A DNA stretch of 64,000 bases from Ascoidea rubescens DSM 1968. Its lineage: Eukaryota; Ascomycota; Saccharomycetes; Ascoideales; Ascoideaceae. The notes under the pieces were generated by a model. The model searched no databases. It was not told the DNA's origin and saw only the letters and a list, made by a program, of their open reading frames with translations. Positions 11,381 to 22,405 of this stretch are shown piece after piece. The first letter of the stretch is position 1. The number at the start of each line of letters is the position of its first letter. The stretch covers positions 3,277,276 through 3,341,275 of the forward strand of contig NW_017962913.1 of the NCBI RefSeq assembly GCF_001661345.1, in the 5' to 3' direction. The position numbers were made by a program, and so were the translations under genes.

Positions 11381-14300
11381 ATGCAAAGAAATTTATTCTT
11401 GAAATATGGCTCTTTCAGAATCACTTATTACACTTTTTTCCTTTCTCTTGTCTCTCTGCAAAAAACGGTTGTATCCACCTTTCATACTCTATCATATGTC
11501 TCTCGTTCTAATAGCAAAAGCAGTCCAACTCAGAGCTTCTCGGATAAAAATAAAGAGCTAAATTTAATTCCTATCTTGATTAATAAAAAATTGAAAATTT
11601 TTTCCAAAAACAAGGCCTTTCTTGTTCCACAAACTTATAGAGTTGTTTTGCTAGAAAATTACAAGAAAGCATGTGAAGCTAATTTAAAGAAAGTAGCTGC
11701 TACGAATCCAAACCCCAATCAAAATCCTATGGTTTTGCCTTTTAATTTATATCGAAATCTTTTAAATTTCCCATTTTTTGATGGTAAAAACTCTAATAAA
11801 TTTCAAAGTTTATGGGATGATTTTTGTTTGAGTAATCATGATTATGATGATCTTTTTGAAAATTTAATGTCAAATAATTTAGATTTGAATGAATTTAAAC
11901 TCTTTGTTGCTTTTACTATAAAATTATCATTCACAGATTCTCTTATCCTCAACTGTTTTAACTTTTTGACCAAGAGTTACTTCTTTAACAACAATGTTTT
12001 AACAAAAATCCAATCTTTACCTAATCATCTGCATTCAAGTAAATCCCAAATTTCAGATCAAGAAAAAAAAAAAGAAAAAGATTTGAGAAATTTAAAATTA
12101 GAAAAAATAACTTATTTCAGAAATGATATTTATAATTTATTTCTTTCTTCATGTTTTATATCTTTAAATTTGGATCTAGCATATCAAATTCATTCACAAA
12201 TATTTACATTAGTTGATCCTTCAACAATAAATTGGGAAATCATAATCAAATCGGCTTTCTTAAATGAAGAATATAATTACATTCAACTCAAGCCAGATTT
12301 CAATCAAAATAACACTTCTTCAACCATAAACCAAGAAAATGATGATTCTTCTTTCAAATCATCTATTCTCGATTATTTTTTTACTAAATCATCTGAAACT
12401 CAAAATGATAATGATAATGATAATAAAAATAAAAATAAAAATAATCATAACCATAATGTCAATAATAATTTAAAGACATCAAACGTACAGTACTCCTCTT
12501 TGCATGTACTATATGATCTATATAAATCATTAAACTTCACAGCTGCCGGTCAGGGGTTTTACAAACACTTGATTTGTTTTTTTATTAAATATTCTCTGCC
12601 ATTTAACAATTTGAATAGAAATCATTTTTCTCCTTTACTTATATTGGACTACAATCTCTTTTTATTTTCAAATAATGATCTACCACCAAATAGCTCTTAT
12701 TTAGAACCAATTTTAGACCACCTAACCTCGGAAAAGCTTAAAGAAAAAATCAATTCATCTGTGCATAAAAACTATGTAGATGCTTTTTTCAATCTTTTAT
12801 TTCGAAATCAAAAAAATTTATCATATATCATTAATTCTAACATTAGAAAAAAACCATCTGAAAACCACTTTACACACCTTTGGTTGCAAAAATCAACATC
12901 ATATAGAATATTATCTTTAATTAACCAATCCTCTTATCCTTTAGAAAATCTTGAGCATTTTTTAAGTTGTTTATCATTAAATCATGTCTATTCATCAATT
13001 TATTTAAAAAACCAAATAAGTTTTTGGAACAATGTTTATTTTCATTGCTCAATTATTCCAATTAAGAAAATTGATCTACTTTTCAACGGATTTTGTGCAG
13101 ATTTATTTTCAATACAAAAGATTGATAAAAGCTCACCTATGCCATTTTTTTTTTTATCTGATTCAAGTTATTTGATTTACGACATAAAATTCAAATTGTT
13201 ATTAAAGAAGCTTGATAAATATAAAGTGACTGAGAAAAATAAAAGGTTTGCTTTATTTCTTGAAATTGTTCAACTATTTAACAAGTACATTTCTTCATTT
13301 CCAATTGATAGTATTTTTGAACGATTTGAAAAGTCTTTTCAAGATTCGAATATATTGTCTCCTCAGTTCATTGGTTGCTATATTAAAATAGGCACTTATA
13401 AAGATATTTTTTTTTCTTTGTCTTTAGAAGCTTCCGAAAACCAATACTCGGAAAAAACTTTTCAATTGGTTTTAAAGCTTTTGTTCAAGTTCAGCACTTT
13501 ATTGCTAAAAATTCACAATGGAACTATTAATGAGACAGATCCCAAAAAAATAATGATCATGAGGAAAACAATATTGAGTTACATGTTTCAGATTTGTAAC
13601 AATTATATTTATGGTTTTTCTAATTTTGATTTTGAGAAAAGCAATTTCAAAGCTAACCATGGAATTGGCAAGTTGAATTATTCGTTAAAAAGTAAAAATC
13701 TTCTTTCACCAGCACAAAATAAGTTTTATAAACGGTCTGATAAGGATTTAATTCAGGATGCTAAAACGATGGAAAGTGTTATAGCCGCTAAGTTTGCTAA
13801 TGTTAAATTGATTCTTAAAATTTTTGAAAAATTGAATCATGAGGAGCTAATAAATGCGCTGGAATATAAAAAATTTGATAATGTACGACTCTACTACTAC
13901 ACAAAAACTAAAAAATTTTCTGAAGCAATTAGTATAATATTAGAATCCTTTATTGAAAACCAATCCTCAAGACTACAAGACAGTAAGAAAGTTTTCAATG
14001 ATGTTGTTGATGGTAAAATTGAGGGTGAAATAAAATTTAAAAATATTTTTATTTTGTTCAACTATCTTTTATATAATCATCAAATGTTTAATGAGGAAAA
14101 ATATAAGAATTTTACGAATGTGACATTTCGAAATCATAAAGAATTTTTAAAATATATTGTTGACTTGTTTATTAAAATTCTTGATGACGCGAGATTTGAT
14201 AGACTTAACAAAGAAGAAATTTCTATGATGCTTTTGATTTGGAAGAAGATTTTAGCAAATTATACTTATTCATTTTCATCTTTTTGTGAGTTGGAAATCT

Positions 14301-14863
14301 TTATATGTTGGTTGGTAAATTATCTTCAGAATAAGAAAATTTCTATTAAAGTTATTCAAGAAAAAGTTTTTGATCATAGCAATGTATTGAAAATAATTAT
14401 TGCGGGAATAGTTAAACAAAAAGACTATCCATTTGTTGGGCTTTGGCTTTTACAAAAATTGAAAAAAGAGTATAAGATGAATTTAAGCCAATTGAACGAA
14501 AATAAAAGTAAAAACCACATAATGATTGAAAAAATCCGGAAAGTAATTAAAGATATTTTTTTCAAAGTATATTTTAGTGAGAATAGAGATGAAAGAAAGT
14601 TGAAGTTTAAAAGAGGGTTAGATAGTCAAGATATGACTAAGGAAATGAATGGAAATAGAGATGGAAGTATCAATGATGATGGTGATTTGGGTTTAAAAGA
14701 GAACTGGAATAGAAAAAACAATAAGATTATAATTTGTGAGGATTTAAATTTAATGAACCAAATGAATGATATAAAATATAGAGATATTTTTGAAAATAGA
14801 TTTTACAATATTGAAAGCGCATTGAATGAATTTAATCGATTAGGAGAGGAACTTTTCAACTGA
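11381..14863 (+). CDS. Large helical protein, probably mitochondrial
   Basis: An uninterrupted 1160-codon frame, so certainly a gene, but I do not recognise it firmly. The N-terminus (MQRNLFLKYGSFRITYYTF...) is basic, hydroxylated and nearly free of acidic residues for about 50 positions, which fits a mitochondrial presequence. The next in-frame Met is not reached until about residue 115, so the first ATG is preferred. The body is rich in Asn, Lys, Leu and Phe and predicted helical, with an Asn/Asp/Lys low-complexity insert near residues 340-365. Size and composition resemble the fast-evolving PPR-type mitochondrial expression factors (Pet309 class), but I could not pick out PPR repeats by eye. 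Confidence 0.75.
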   Translation: MQRNLFLKYGSFRITYYTFFLSLVSLQKTVVSTFHTLSYVSRSNSKSSPTQSFSDKNKELNLIPILINKKLKIFSKNKAFLVPQTYRVVLLENYKKACEANLKKVAATNPNPNQNPMVLPFNLYRNLLNFPFFDGKNSNKFQSLWDDFCLSNHDYDDLFENLMSNNLDLNEFKLFVAFTIKLSFTDSLILNCFNFLTKSYFFNNNVLTKIQSLPNHLHSSKSQISDQEKKKEKDLRNLKLEKITYFRNDIYNLFLSSCFISLNLDLAYQIHSQIFTLVDPSTINWEIIIKSAFLNEEYNYIQLKPDFNQNNTSSTINQENDDSSFKSSILDYFFTKSSETQNDNDNDNKNKNKNNHNHNVNNNLKTSNVQYSSLHVLYDLYKSLNFTAAGQGFYKHLICFFIKYSLPFNNLNRNHFSPLLILDYNLFLFSNNDLPPNSSYLEPILDHLTSEKLKEKINSSVHKNYVDAFFNLLFRNQKNLSYIINSNIRKKPSENHFTHLWLQKSTSYRILSLINQSSYPLENLEHFLSCLSLNHVYSSIYLKNQISFWNNVYFHCSIIPIKKIDLLFNGFCADLFSIQKIDKSSPMPFFFLSDSSYLIYDIKFKLLLKKLDKYKVTEKNKRFALFLEIVQLFNKYISSFPIDSIFERFEKSFQDSNILSPQFIGCYIKIGTYKDIFFSLSLEASENQYSEKTFQLVLKLLFKFSTLLLKIHNGTINETDPKKIMIMRKTILSYMFQICNNYIYGFSNFDFEKSNFKANHGIGKLNYSLKSKNLLSPAQNKFYKRSDKDLIQDAKTMESVIAAKFANVKLILKIFEKLNHEELINALEYKKFDNVRLYYYTKTKKFSEAISIILESFIENQSSRLQDSKKVFNDVVDGKIEGEIKFKNIFILFNYLLYNHQMFNEEKYKNFTNVTFRNHKEFLKYIVDLFIKILDDARFDRLNKEEISMMLLIWKKILANYTYSFSSFCELEIFICWLVNYLQNKKISIKVIQEKVFDHSNVLKIIIAGIVKQKDYPFVGLWLLQKLKKEYKMNLSQLNENKSKNHIMIEKIRKVIKDIFFKVYFSENRDERKLKFKRGLDSQDMTKEMNGNRDGSINDDGDLGLKENWNRKNNKIIICEDLNLMNQMNDIKYRDIFENRFYNIESALNEFNRLGEELFN

Positions 14864-15237
14864 AAAGTGATAAAAGTTAAAAGAGAATGAAATGGAACAT
14901 AAGGGTGTTGTATTATTGATTAAAAGAGGATATTTTTACATTTGGATATTTATATATATATATACTTTTTTTTTTTTCGTTTTTACTGTTTTTCATTTTT
15001 TTTGTTTGTTTGTTTGATTATAAATTGGATTGTAATTTACAAAGGAAAAGTAGAAATTGAAGAATAGATGATAGATTTTAAAATTGACTTTTTTAATATT
15101 TTTATTTTTTTAGATAATTAAAAATTAGAATTAGAATTAAAATTAAATTGAATTTGAAATTCGAAATTTAAAATTAAAATAATTGAAATGTTAAAAATTA
15201 CAGATAATTTATTAAAAAATATATGTAAAAAGAGAAC
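14864..15237. other. Convergent 3' region
   Basis: Very AT-rich with a short TA run near 14950, T-rich tracts and AAATTAAAATT-type runs. It contains the 3' ends of the 11381 gene and RPS5. No gene seen. Confidence 0.6.
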
Positions 15238-15927
15238 TTAACGGTTAGATTTAGCAACACGTTCTATTTCATCTTTCTTTTTGATGGCGTAGGAAGTTGA
15301 GGAACCTTTAGCAGCATTGATTAATTCTTCAGCCAAACATTCAGCAATAGTTTTAATGTTTCTGAAAGAGGCTTCTCTTGCACCAATGGTTAATAAAGCA
15401 ATAGCTTGATTGACTCTTCTTAATGGGGAGACATCAACAGCGGTTCTTCTGACGTTACCAGCAGAACCAGTTCTTGTCGAATCTTCTCTTGGACCAGTGT
15501 TAACAATAGCATCAACAATAACTTGCAATGGGTTTTGGTCAGTTAAAACATGGATGATTTCTAAAGCATGTTTAATAATTCTGACAGCTTTTAATTTTTT
15601 ACCATTGTTTCTACCGTTCATCATTAAAGAATTTGTTAATCTTTCAATGATTGGACAGTTGGCTTTTCTGAATCTTTTTGAAGCATAACGACCAGCAGTG
15701 TGAGAAACAAAAACAGGGGATCTTATTTGAATATAATCAGTCAATGAGATGTCCTTGACGGTGACATCTTCGTAGGTCCATTTGTTGAATAAACGAATTT
15801 GTTGTTGAGCAGCTTGGACTTCAGTTGGGATTCTGGTGGCTAATTCAACGAATTTAACTTCTTCAACAACATCGTCAACAATTTCTTCGTATTGTTCTTC
15901 AGCTTCGACTTGATCAATTTCACTCAT
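15238..15927 (-). CDS. RPS5: 40S ribosomal protein uS7 (RPS5)
   Basis: Essential small-subunit protein at the head/exit site of the 40S ribosome that contacts tRNA and mRNA. The 229-residue product is colinear with yeast Rps5 (225 aa). It has an acidic N-terminal extension, then the core starting [20 protein letters not shown], the [19 protein letters not shown] helix region, and the C-terminal [10 protein letters not shown] that ends uS7 in eukaryotes. No intron. Codon use is more GC-rich and regular than in neighbouring genes, as expected for high expression. The promoter is shared with PDA1 and contains a Rap1-like site. Confidence 0.99.
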   Translation of the reverse strand: MSEIDQVEAEEQYEEIVDDVVEEVKFVELATRIPTEVQAAQQQIRLFNKWTYEDVTVKDISLTDYIQIRSPVFVSHTAGRYASKRFRKANCPIIERLTNSLMMNGRNNGKKLKAVRIIKHALEIIHVLTDQNPLQVIVDAIVNTGPREDSTRTGSAGNVRRTAVDVSPLRRVNQAIALLTIGAREASFRNIKTIAECLAEELINAAKGSSTSYAIKKKDEIERVAKSNR

Positions 15928-16230
15928 TTTGTATTATGTTATTATTATTGTTTGTATGATTTATAAAGTGTGAATTATATTCTACGATATCTCTGGAGCT
16001 CTCTAAAACAAAACTTTGAAAATTAGAAAATTCAGAACTTTGTTTGTGGTGATAATCTTGCGGCAGAGATGCTTTGAAAAGTGAATCAAGCTAGTATAAT
16101 ATAAACAAGATAATATCTGGGAGAAAACCTTCAGTTGACGAAATCAATATAATGAAAAATGATAGCCCAAAGGTGTTTTCCATGGGTAGGAGCGTGGATG
16201 TGGGATCCTGAATTTCAGCTCCGGCCCACA

Positions 16231-16247
16231 AACCCTACACCCATACT
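16231..16247 (+). promoter_or_regulatory. Rap1/Tbf1-like site
   Basis: AACCCTACACCCATACT combines the Tbf1-type core (AACCCTA) with ACACCCATAC, a close match to the S. cerevisiae Rap1 consensus. It lies about 300 bp upstream of RPS5, where such factors drive ribosomal protein genes in budding yeasts. Sequence match only. Confidence 0.5.
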
Positions 16248-16750
16248 AAAAGAAGCAGTCCATGCCAGCGGCGTTGCTTCCGCAGCACACGGCGTATGAG
16301 CCCGCAACAGGGTATCCAGCCAAGCAGCGGTTGGAAGCCCGGGCACGTTTGTTCCTGTTTGGATGTTTTCCACCGCATGTGCATACCACGTGTATGTTTC
16401 AAGGGCTCGCGGCCAATAGAGCCCTGCGGATATTTGCGGAGACCGCTGCCGGCGCACGGAAAAACCGTCTGGTGATTGCAGTCTCCACTGTGACCATCGA
16501 AACGGGAGAGAGTGAGCGCTTTTCGCTGTTCTGCGCGAACCAAGCGCGGCTATCCCTGCACGATCCGGAACTGGCGATGCCGGTCGGGTAAATCCCCCAT
16601 GCAAAACATCAATATCGAATCTCTTTCCATCGCAACAAACACCGCTATCACTGATTGGGGTTCCGGCTGGGGATATCCACTGCTTTATCCTTTTGTTATC
16701 CTTTTGTTGAGATCGCACTTTGTTATATATCCCTCTGCACTATCGATCAG

Positions 16751-16790
16751 AATATATCAGAATATATCAGAATATATCAGAATATATCTG
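16751..16790. repeat. 10-bp tandem repeat, 4 copies
   Basis: The unit AATATATCAG occurs four times head to tail (the last copy ends TG). It sits about 150-190 bp upstream of PDA1, between the GC-rich island and the pyrimidine-rich leader. Confidence 0.9.
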
Positions 16791-16940
16791 GCTGCTCTTC
16801 GATTTCGTCTGATTCATTTGACCTAACTCTTCTCATTTCGCTCAACTCAATTCTCTTTTCCTCTCTACCCATTTCCTTTCTGTCTAGTTCACACTGCGTC
16901 TGTCTCCCTATTCTTCTCATCTCCTTATCTATCCACCACC

Positions 16941-18194
16941 ATGCTTAGAACTGTAACAAATCCCTTAAGAAGATTGCCAAATCTTGTTTCAGCTTTTACT
17001 GTCTTAAGAAAATCTCCTTCATGCCTCAACCGTAATTATGCTACAATTGAAGCCAAAACCACCGATGGCGATGATTTAGTCAACATCACTTTGCCTCCAA
17101 CTTCTTTCGAAGGTTACGAGTTGGAAGGCCCAGATTTAACTTTTACCACCGAGAAAACAACTTTACTACAAATGTATAAAGACATGATCATCATCAGAAG
17201 AATGGAAATGGCTGCTGATGCCCTATATAAAGCTAAGAAAATCAGAGGGTTTTGTCATTTATCAATTGGTCAAGAGGCCATTGCTGTTGGTATTGAAAAC
17301 GCCATAACTAAAAAGGATACTGTTATAACCTCCTACAGATGTCATGGTTTCACCTTCATGAGAGGTGCTTCTGTTAAAGAAGTGTTGGGTGAATTGATGG
17401 GCCGTAGATGTGGTGTTTCCTTCGGTAAGGGAGGCTCAATGCACATGTATGCTCAGGGTTTTTACGGTGGTAATGGTATTGTTGGTGCTCAGGTTCCTTT
17501 GGGTACAGGTCTAGCTTTTGCTCACAAGTACAGAGGCGAAAAAAACTGCAACTTCACCCTTTACGGTGATGGTGCTGCTAATCAAGGACAGGTGTTTGAG
17601 TCGTTTAACATGGCTAAGCTCTTTGACTTGCCAGTCGTCTACTGCTGCGAAAATAACAAGTATGGTATGGGCACTTCTGCTGCAAGGTCTTCTGCCTTAA
17701 CCGACTACTACAAAAGAGGTCAATATATTCCAGGTTTAAAGGTCAATGGAATGGATATTCTAGCTACTTACCAGGCCTCCAAGTTTGCCAAAGATTGGAC
17801 CATCTCCGGCAATGGTCCTTTGGTAATTGAATTCGAAACCTATAGATATGGTGGTCACTCAATGTCCGATCCTGGTACCACTTACAGAACTAGGGAAGAA
17901 ATCCAACACATGAGATCTACAAATGACCCAATTAATGGTCTTAAAAACAAATTGCTAGAATTCAACATTGCTTCTGAAGACGAAATCAAAGCTTACGATA
18001 AAGCTGCCAGAAAATACGTCGACCAACAAGTTCAAGAAGCTGATAACTCTCCTCCTCCTGAAGCCAAAATGAGCATTTTATTCGAAGACGTTTATGTTCC
18101 TGGTAGTGAGATCCCTGTGTTAAGAGGTCGTATCTCTGACGACTCTTGGGATTTTGCAAAAGGTTCTTTTGTTTCGGAAAATAGAGTCCAATAG
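16941..18194 (+). CDS. PDA1: Pyruvate dehydrogenase E1 subunit alpha
   Basis: ThDP-dependent E1 alpha of the mitochondrial pyruvate dehydrogenase complex; with Pdb1 it decarboxylates pyruvate and acetylates the lipoyl groups of Lat1. The product is 417 aa (S. cerevisiae Pda1 is 420). Residues 1-33 form a basic presequence. The catalytic core includes GRRCGVSFGKGGSMHMY and the ThDP motif GDGAANQG at 209-216 with ENNKYGMGT downstream. The regulatory phosphorylation loop RYGGHSMSDPGTTYRTREE is intact, with the serine target of PDH kinase. The C-terminus has the YVPGSEIPVLRGR region. No intron. Its start follows a C/T-rich leader in good context (CACCATG). Confidence 0.98.
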   Translation: MLRTVTNPLRRLPNLVSAFTVLRKSPSCLNRNYATIEAKTTDGDDLVNITLPPTSFEGYELEGPDLTFTTEKTTLLQMYKDMIIIRRMEMAADALYKAKKIRGFCHLSIGQEAIAVGIENAITKKDTVITSYRCHGFTFMRGASVKEVLGELMGRRCGVSFGKGGSMHMYAQGFYGGNGIVGAQVPLGTGLAFAHKYRGEKNCNFTLYGDGAANQGQVFESFNMAKLFDLPVVYCCENNKYGMGTSAARSSALTDYYKRGQYIPGLKVNGMDILATYQASKFAKDWTISGNGPLVIEFETYRYGGHSMSDPGTTYRTREEIQHMRSTNDPINGLKNKLLEFNIASEDEIKAYDKAARKYVDQQVQEADNSPPPEAKMSILFEDVYVPGSEIPVLRGRISDDSWDFAKGSFVSENRVQ

Positions 18195-18731
18195 TTGTTT
18201 CAACCATAACAACCATACTATATTTTAATGATTTATCCAAAATTTGATTTTTTAAATTATTTTTTTTTTTTTTTTTTTTTTCTCTTTTCTTTTTTTCTCT
18301 TTTCTTTTTTTCTCTTTTTCATCCTGTTTTTCTCTTTAATTATTAATTTCTACTATCCAATTGGCATTAAATCAGTTTGCTTTATAAATTTAAAATATAG
18401 ATCTTAAATTATTACATTTTCTCCATTTCGATTTTGGATAAATGAAAATGCCTCCATCTCTGTAATAGCAAACAAAACGAGCAATGGCAACAACTGTAGA
18501 TCCAGCCCATAGCTCATTGCTCTCTCTTACTGTAGCACATCATTCCAATGCCCAATTTCCAATGCCCAAAGCCAAATCCACCAGCTTCTAGCTCGAATTG
18601 CACCTCAGAGCCTATCAAGGGCTCTTCCTTTATTATATTCACTCACAAAGAAACGGGGTGAAGAGCTGCCGAAAACCACTCAACGATAGCTGCTTCCACT
18701 TCTCTTCTGCTACTATTCCTCTCTATCAACA
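18195..18731. promoter_or_regulatory. PDA1 3' end and AIM39 promoter
   Basis: A T20-plus tract and a CTTTTTTTCTCTTTT run follow PDA1 (about 18255-18330). A moderately GC-rich promoter (18480-18700) follows, containing direct repeats of CCAATGCCCA. No gene seen. Confidence 0.55.
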
Positions 18732-19506
18732 ATGATGTCCTCCACACCACACAGGAACCTCAGTGGTTTACTCTCTCGTTGGAGCCTCAGCAACTACAGT
18801 GTTTCCAGTTTAGTGCTTCACACCAGAACTCTTTCCCTGTTTGGTGGTTATAATTGCAAGTTTCAACTGATCAAGATCCAGAAGTCCTATCTTCTTCCTT
18901 CCATTGAAACAAGAAATACCTCATTAAACACTGCAAAAAGACCTGGAATTGTCAACACTATCAGAAGCTACATCAATCACAAAGGTATAAACAGCAATCA
19001 TTTCGATAATAGAAAGCAGGATGAGTTATTTGTAAAGAAAATCATCGAGGATGCCATTGAAACTGAGTATAAACAGCAAACCAAAAAAAATTCAAAGAAA
19101 ACCATTGTAATTATACTCTCAACTGTTGTTTTTACGTTATTGCTGATCTTGGGATACCAATTGTTTTACAGGAAAGAAAGACTTTTGCTTCCCTTTTTGA
19201 TCTATAAACAAAGAAGGAAGGAAATTTCAAAGCTGCTTGATTCAGATGTCAATTTGGATGTTACGTTGAAGGAATTTAATATATTAAACGAAAAATTATT
19301 AATATCAGAGGCCGAATTTAAAGTATTGGAATCTTTATCCAGTTCAAACTACATAAGAAATGAAATCGGATTGCCTTTATTAATATACAATTCGTATGAA
19401 GAAAACAAATTGAATTTTACAACATGGCTAAATGAGAAAAATCCATTATTATATTATCTAGAAATATTGCCCTTGTATGATCACCTAAATCCAGAAGATC
19501 TTGGTG

Positions 19507-19549
<43 letters not shown>

Positions 19550-20024
19550 TAACAATAACAATAATAAAACAGGTTCTAAAAAGGCCCAAGGTAACCAACA
19601 AATTAACAAATTGAAGTTTAGTTTACTTGTGCAACCAATGGATTTTAGAAAAATTATTGGAAACTCAATAAGAGATATTTTAGACTACTTTAACGTGGAT
19701 ATTAATGGCGTATCACCCAATAGGGCTTCTATTGGAGAATTCAATGGGTTGAAGCATGATAGTTCAAATAACACAATAATCATAGACATATATGAAGATG
19801 AGAAGATTCAAAAAGAGAAAGCCAGATTAAGAAATTTACAAATAATATTTGAGGGATTCTTAAAAATTAAAGGCAACTTCAATAAAGAAAAGGAGTATTT
19901 GGTCAAATATACAGGTCATGTTGATTTTGATCATAGAAATTTAATTAAAATCACCAAAATTGATTTATATTCGAGCCCAGATGATAAAAACCTTAAACAG
20001 AGTTTTATTAAAAATATATTGTAA
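18732..20024 (+). CDS. AIM39: AIM39-like mitochondrial membrane protein
   Basis: The 430-aa product aligns by eye with S. cerevisiae Aim39 (395 aa), a mitochondrial protein of unknown biochemical role. Residues 1-60 are basic and Ser-rich (targeting). A single transmembrane segment near 125-145 is followed by a basic segment (FYRKERLLLPF, IYKQRRK). Shared landmarks are IRNEIGLPLL...TTWLNEKNP, the DILDYFNV...SPNRASIGEFNG region and the C-terminal GHVDFDHRNLIKITKIDLYSS. A run of about 20 Asn (19509-19566) interrupts the middle and is absent from Aim39. The identification is by pattern memory, not alignment. Confidence 0.65.
19509..19566 (+). repeat. AAT/AAC trinucleotide repeat coding for poly-Asn
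   Basis: About 20 Asn codons, mostly AAT with AAC toward the 3' end, inside the AIM39-like gene. In frame, so expansion changes only protein length. Confidence 0.95.
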
Positions 20025-21120
20025 TAAATGAGTATGATCTCATTATGTGAGTAATCTCCCTTTTTTATTTTATTTATCCTTCATTTTGGGCTTGGGCTTG
20101 ATTGTTAATAGAATTGGTTATAATTATAAAATCTTGGAATTATATTTAAAAGTGAATAATATTTCCAAGTGGATAATATTTTGAGGAACTTTTTTAGTTA
20201 CTATAAAAAGGATGTCCTTTTATTCTTTACAATGTAAACTTTTTATAATTATTTATAATAATCCTTTGGAAACAGAAAATAATATATATGAATTTGTTTC
20301 GTTATAAAATAAAATTATTAAAATTAAGAATAAAAATAAAAATAAAAATAAAAATAAAAATAAAAATAAAAATAAAAATTAGCATGAAAATTAAAATTAA
20401 AATTACCTCAAAATCCATGTAGAGATCTTCAGGTTTATGCGCTTGATAAAGAAGCAATTGATATCGATTGCTTTCGATTTATAGAAATATAGGAAGCCTT
20501 TTTTTTTTTTCATAAGGATATATAGAAATGTGTTTATTATATGATGTATTTATCAAAAAAGAAAAAATAACCAATTATTAAGGTATAATTTTGTTTACCA
20601 GCAGACAGCAGATTAAGAACTTATAAAAAACCAAAAAAGAACAATTAGAATGAGTAATATAATTCATCATTAGATTAACCAAAGGAAGGGAAGGGAAGGG
20701 AAAGAAAAAAATAAAATAAATTAAATTAAATAGAAAAAGCAAAACAAAATAAAACAAAACAAAACAAACCATTACATTTAATTGACCTTTAAATAAAATA
20801 TAGAACTAAGAATAACACCCTAGAATAATCTTTTTTTTTTTTTTTTTAATTATTTTTTTGATATTTTCAATTAAATTAGATGTTGCCAGTAAAGATTAAA
20901 GATAATATTAAGAAATCTAAGATATTGAAAAATATTAGAGGAAACAAGCTCACCAAACAAAGAGAAGGGGAAAAAAACTAAAGAAAAGAAAAAAAAAAGG
21001 ATCAACGTCATGAGATGGGGATTCAATCAATTAAGGCAATAGGATAATATGAAATTTTTTAATAGAATAGGATTAAGTGGTATAAAAACATGGTCAGATA
21101 GAAAAAAAAAAAAATTAGAG
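20025..21120. other. Long convergent 3' intergenic region
   Basis: More than 1 kb of AT-rich DNA between the 3' ends of AIM39 and SUR7, with no supported gene. It contains an AATAAA hexamer array (20330-20379) and several T or A homopolymers (near 20500, 20830, 21105). The short open stretch 20578-20772 is low complexity. Confidence 0.55.
20330..20379. repeat. AATAAA hexanucleotide microsatellite
   Basis: About eight tandem copies in intergenic DNA. Confidence 0.9.
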
Positions 21121-21993
21121 TCAAATTGATTCATCGTCATGTTTTTGTCTTCTGATTTTAAAGAAATTTATACCACGACTTTGTTTTTGAGCAGCAGGTT
21201 GAGGAGCTGAAGGTGGATAAGGATCAGCATTAAAAGAGACGTTATCGTTGTTTGGATTGGGAGCCAAATGATTTGGATGTTGGAGATCGTTAACAGTGAA
21301 GACAGCAGGTTTTTCTGGATCATTTGAGAAGTGCTTTGATCTAGATCTTCTGTAAGATTCTCTGCAACAAGAACCAAAACTGAGCAGATGAACGAGTAAT
21401 AAACAAACAACGGAAGCCCAGATGAGACCAATCATTATTGAGCCAATTTCAGAATCTAAATCAGCATCATGAAAAGCATTTCTAACCAAGACAACACAGG
21501 CAGTTATTAAACAGGTAGCAGTTAGAGTAGTGAATAAAGCTAGAGAGATGAATACGACTTCAATTTTCTGAAAAGTGTGGGAGCATAAAGTAAAGATTTC
21601 AGTTATTAAGGAGACGCCTGTGAAAACTAGACCAGTCCAGAACAAACCAAAGGCAAATCTAGAGAGATAGTAAAAGGTGTCCTCTTCATTGACAAATTTT
21701 TCAGGAACATTAACAGTGGTATCAAAGTTGGTGTAAGGAGAAATGGGGTATGCAGGGCCTAGATGGTCGCAGTTTCTGTTTCTGCTGGAGATTTCTTCGC
21801 ATCTTCCCCAGAAGGTCCATCTGGTGACATCAGGAGCATTTGAAATGAGGGAGGTGTCGCCTTCGACCCAGTAGAGTCTGTTGATGGGAAAGCTGGTGGT
21901 GGAGCCAGACATGACGACAAAGATGAGCATCAAGGTAGCCCCAGCGAGGAGGAAGAGACTGATGGCGACAGAGAGGGCATGAGACTTCTTCAT
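21121..21993 (-). CDS. SUR7: Sur7-family eisosome/MCC membrane protein
   Basis: Sur7 proteins are four-span, claudin-like proteins of the plasma-membrane MCC/eisosome domain, needed for cortical organisation and wall integrity. The 290-aa product (Sur7 is 302) has a first span at 8-29, then an extracellular loop with the family motif RWTFWGRC and a second Cys (NCDHLGPAYP). Three clustered spans lie at about 112-135, 142-168 and 183-207. A cytosolic C-terminal tail is rich in Pro, Asn and basic residues. Cys in the first loop matches the W-x(n)-C-x(8-10)-C pattern. Paralogues (Fmp45, Pun1, Ynl194c) look similar, so the exact orthologue is not proven. Confidence 0.88.
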   Translation of the reverse strand: MKKSHALSVAISLFLLAGATLMLIFVVMSGSTTSFPINRLYWVEGDTSLISNAPDVTRWTFWGRCEEISSRNRNCDHLGPAYPISPYTNFDTTVNVPEKFVNEEDTFYYLSRFAFGLFWTGLVFTGVSLITEIFTLCSHTFQKIEVVFISLALFTTLTATCLITACVVLVRNAFHDADLDSEIGSIMIGLIWASVVCLLLVHLLSFGSCCRESYRRSRSKHFSNDPEKPAVFTVNDLQHPNHLAPNPNNDNVSFNADPYPPSAPQPAAQKQSRGINFFKIRRQKHDDESI

Positions 21994-22350
21994 TGTGGAG
22001 GGTCAAGAAGGAGAAGGAGCAAGTATGGCAGGAAGAGGTGTAGCAAAAGATGAGGAAAGAGAAGCAGAGGAAGCTAGGGAATGGGCGAATAAATAGGAAA
22101 GAGAATGGAAAAGGGCAGTGAAACTGCAATGCGAGTAGAAACGAGAACGCCCACCGAAATGCTCTTTTGGAGTGTTTTTTGCTGGATTGGGTGGAGGCAA
22201 AGGCTGGGGCTGAGAGAAAGAATATGATATAATATAATATAATATAACTACACTATATACTTGAGGTCTGGATAGAATGGATACACTGGATATATAACAC
22301 AACATAAGAAAGGCGCAATAAAGAATAGAGAGAAAGCGTGAGAATACATG

Positions 22351-22405
22351 AGAGAGAGAAAGAGAAAGAGAAAGAGAAAGAGAAAGAGAAAGAGAAAGAG
22401 AGAGA
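22351..22405. repeat. GAGAAA hexanucleotide array
   Basis: About nine tandem copies of GAGAAA, about 350 bp upstream of SUR7. Confidence 0.95.

Larger units (their letters stand above)
15928..16940. promoter_or_regulatory. Divergent RPS5/PDA1 promoter with GC-rich island
   Basis: The middle (about 16150-16680) is strikingly GC-rich: 39 of the 60 bases at 16261-16320 are G or C, against AT-rich genes on both sides. The open frames here (for example 16215-16718 minus) are long only because the block is GC-rich. It also holds a Rap1/Tbf1-like site (16231-16247), a 10-bp tandem array (16751-16790) and a C/T-rich leader before PDA1. Confidence 0.7.

Noticed and set aside
11196-11402. 68-codon frame upstream of the 11381 gene
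   Set aside because: No similarity, overlaps the real gene in another frame and lies in a promoter.
16215-16826. Overlapping open frames on both strands in the RPS5/PDA1 promoter
   Set aside because: All frames are long simply because the block is GC-rich; no protein-like composition and no start context.
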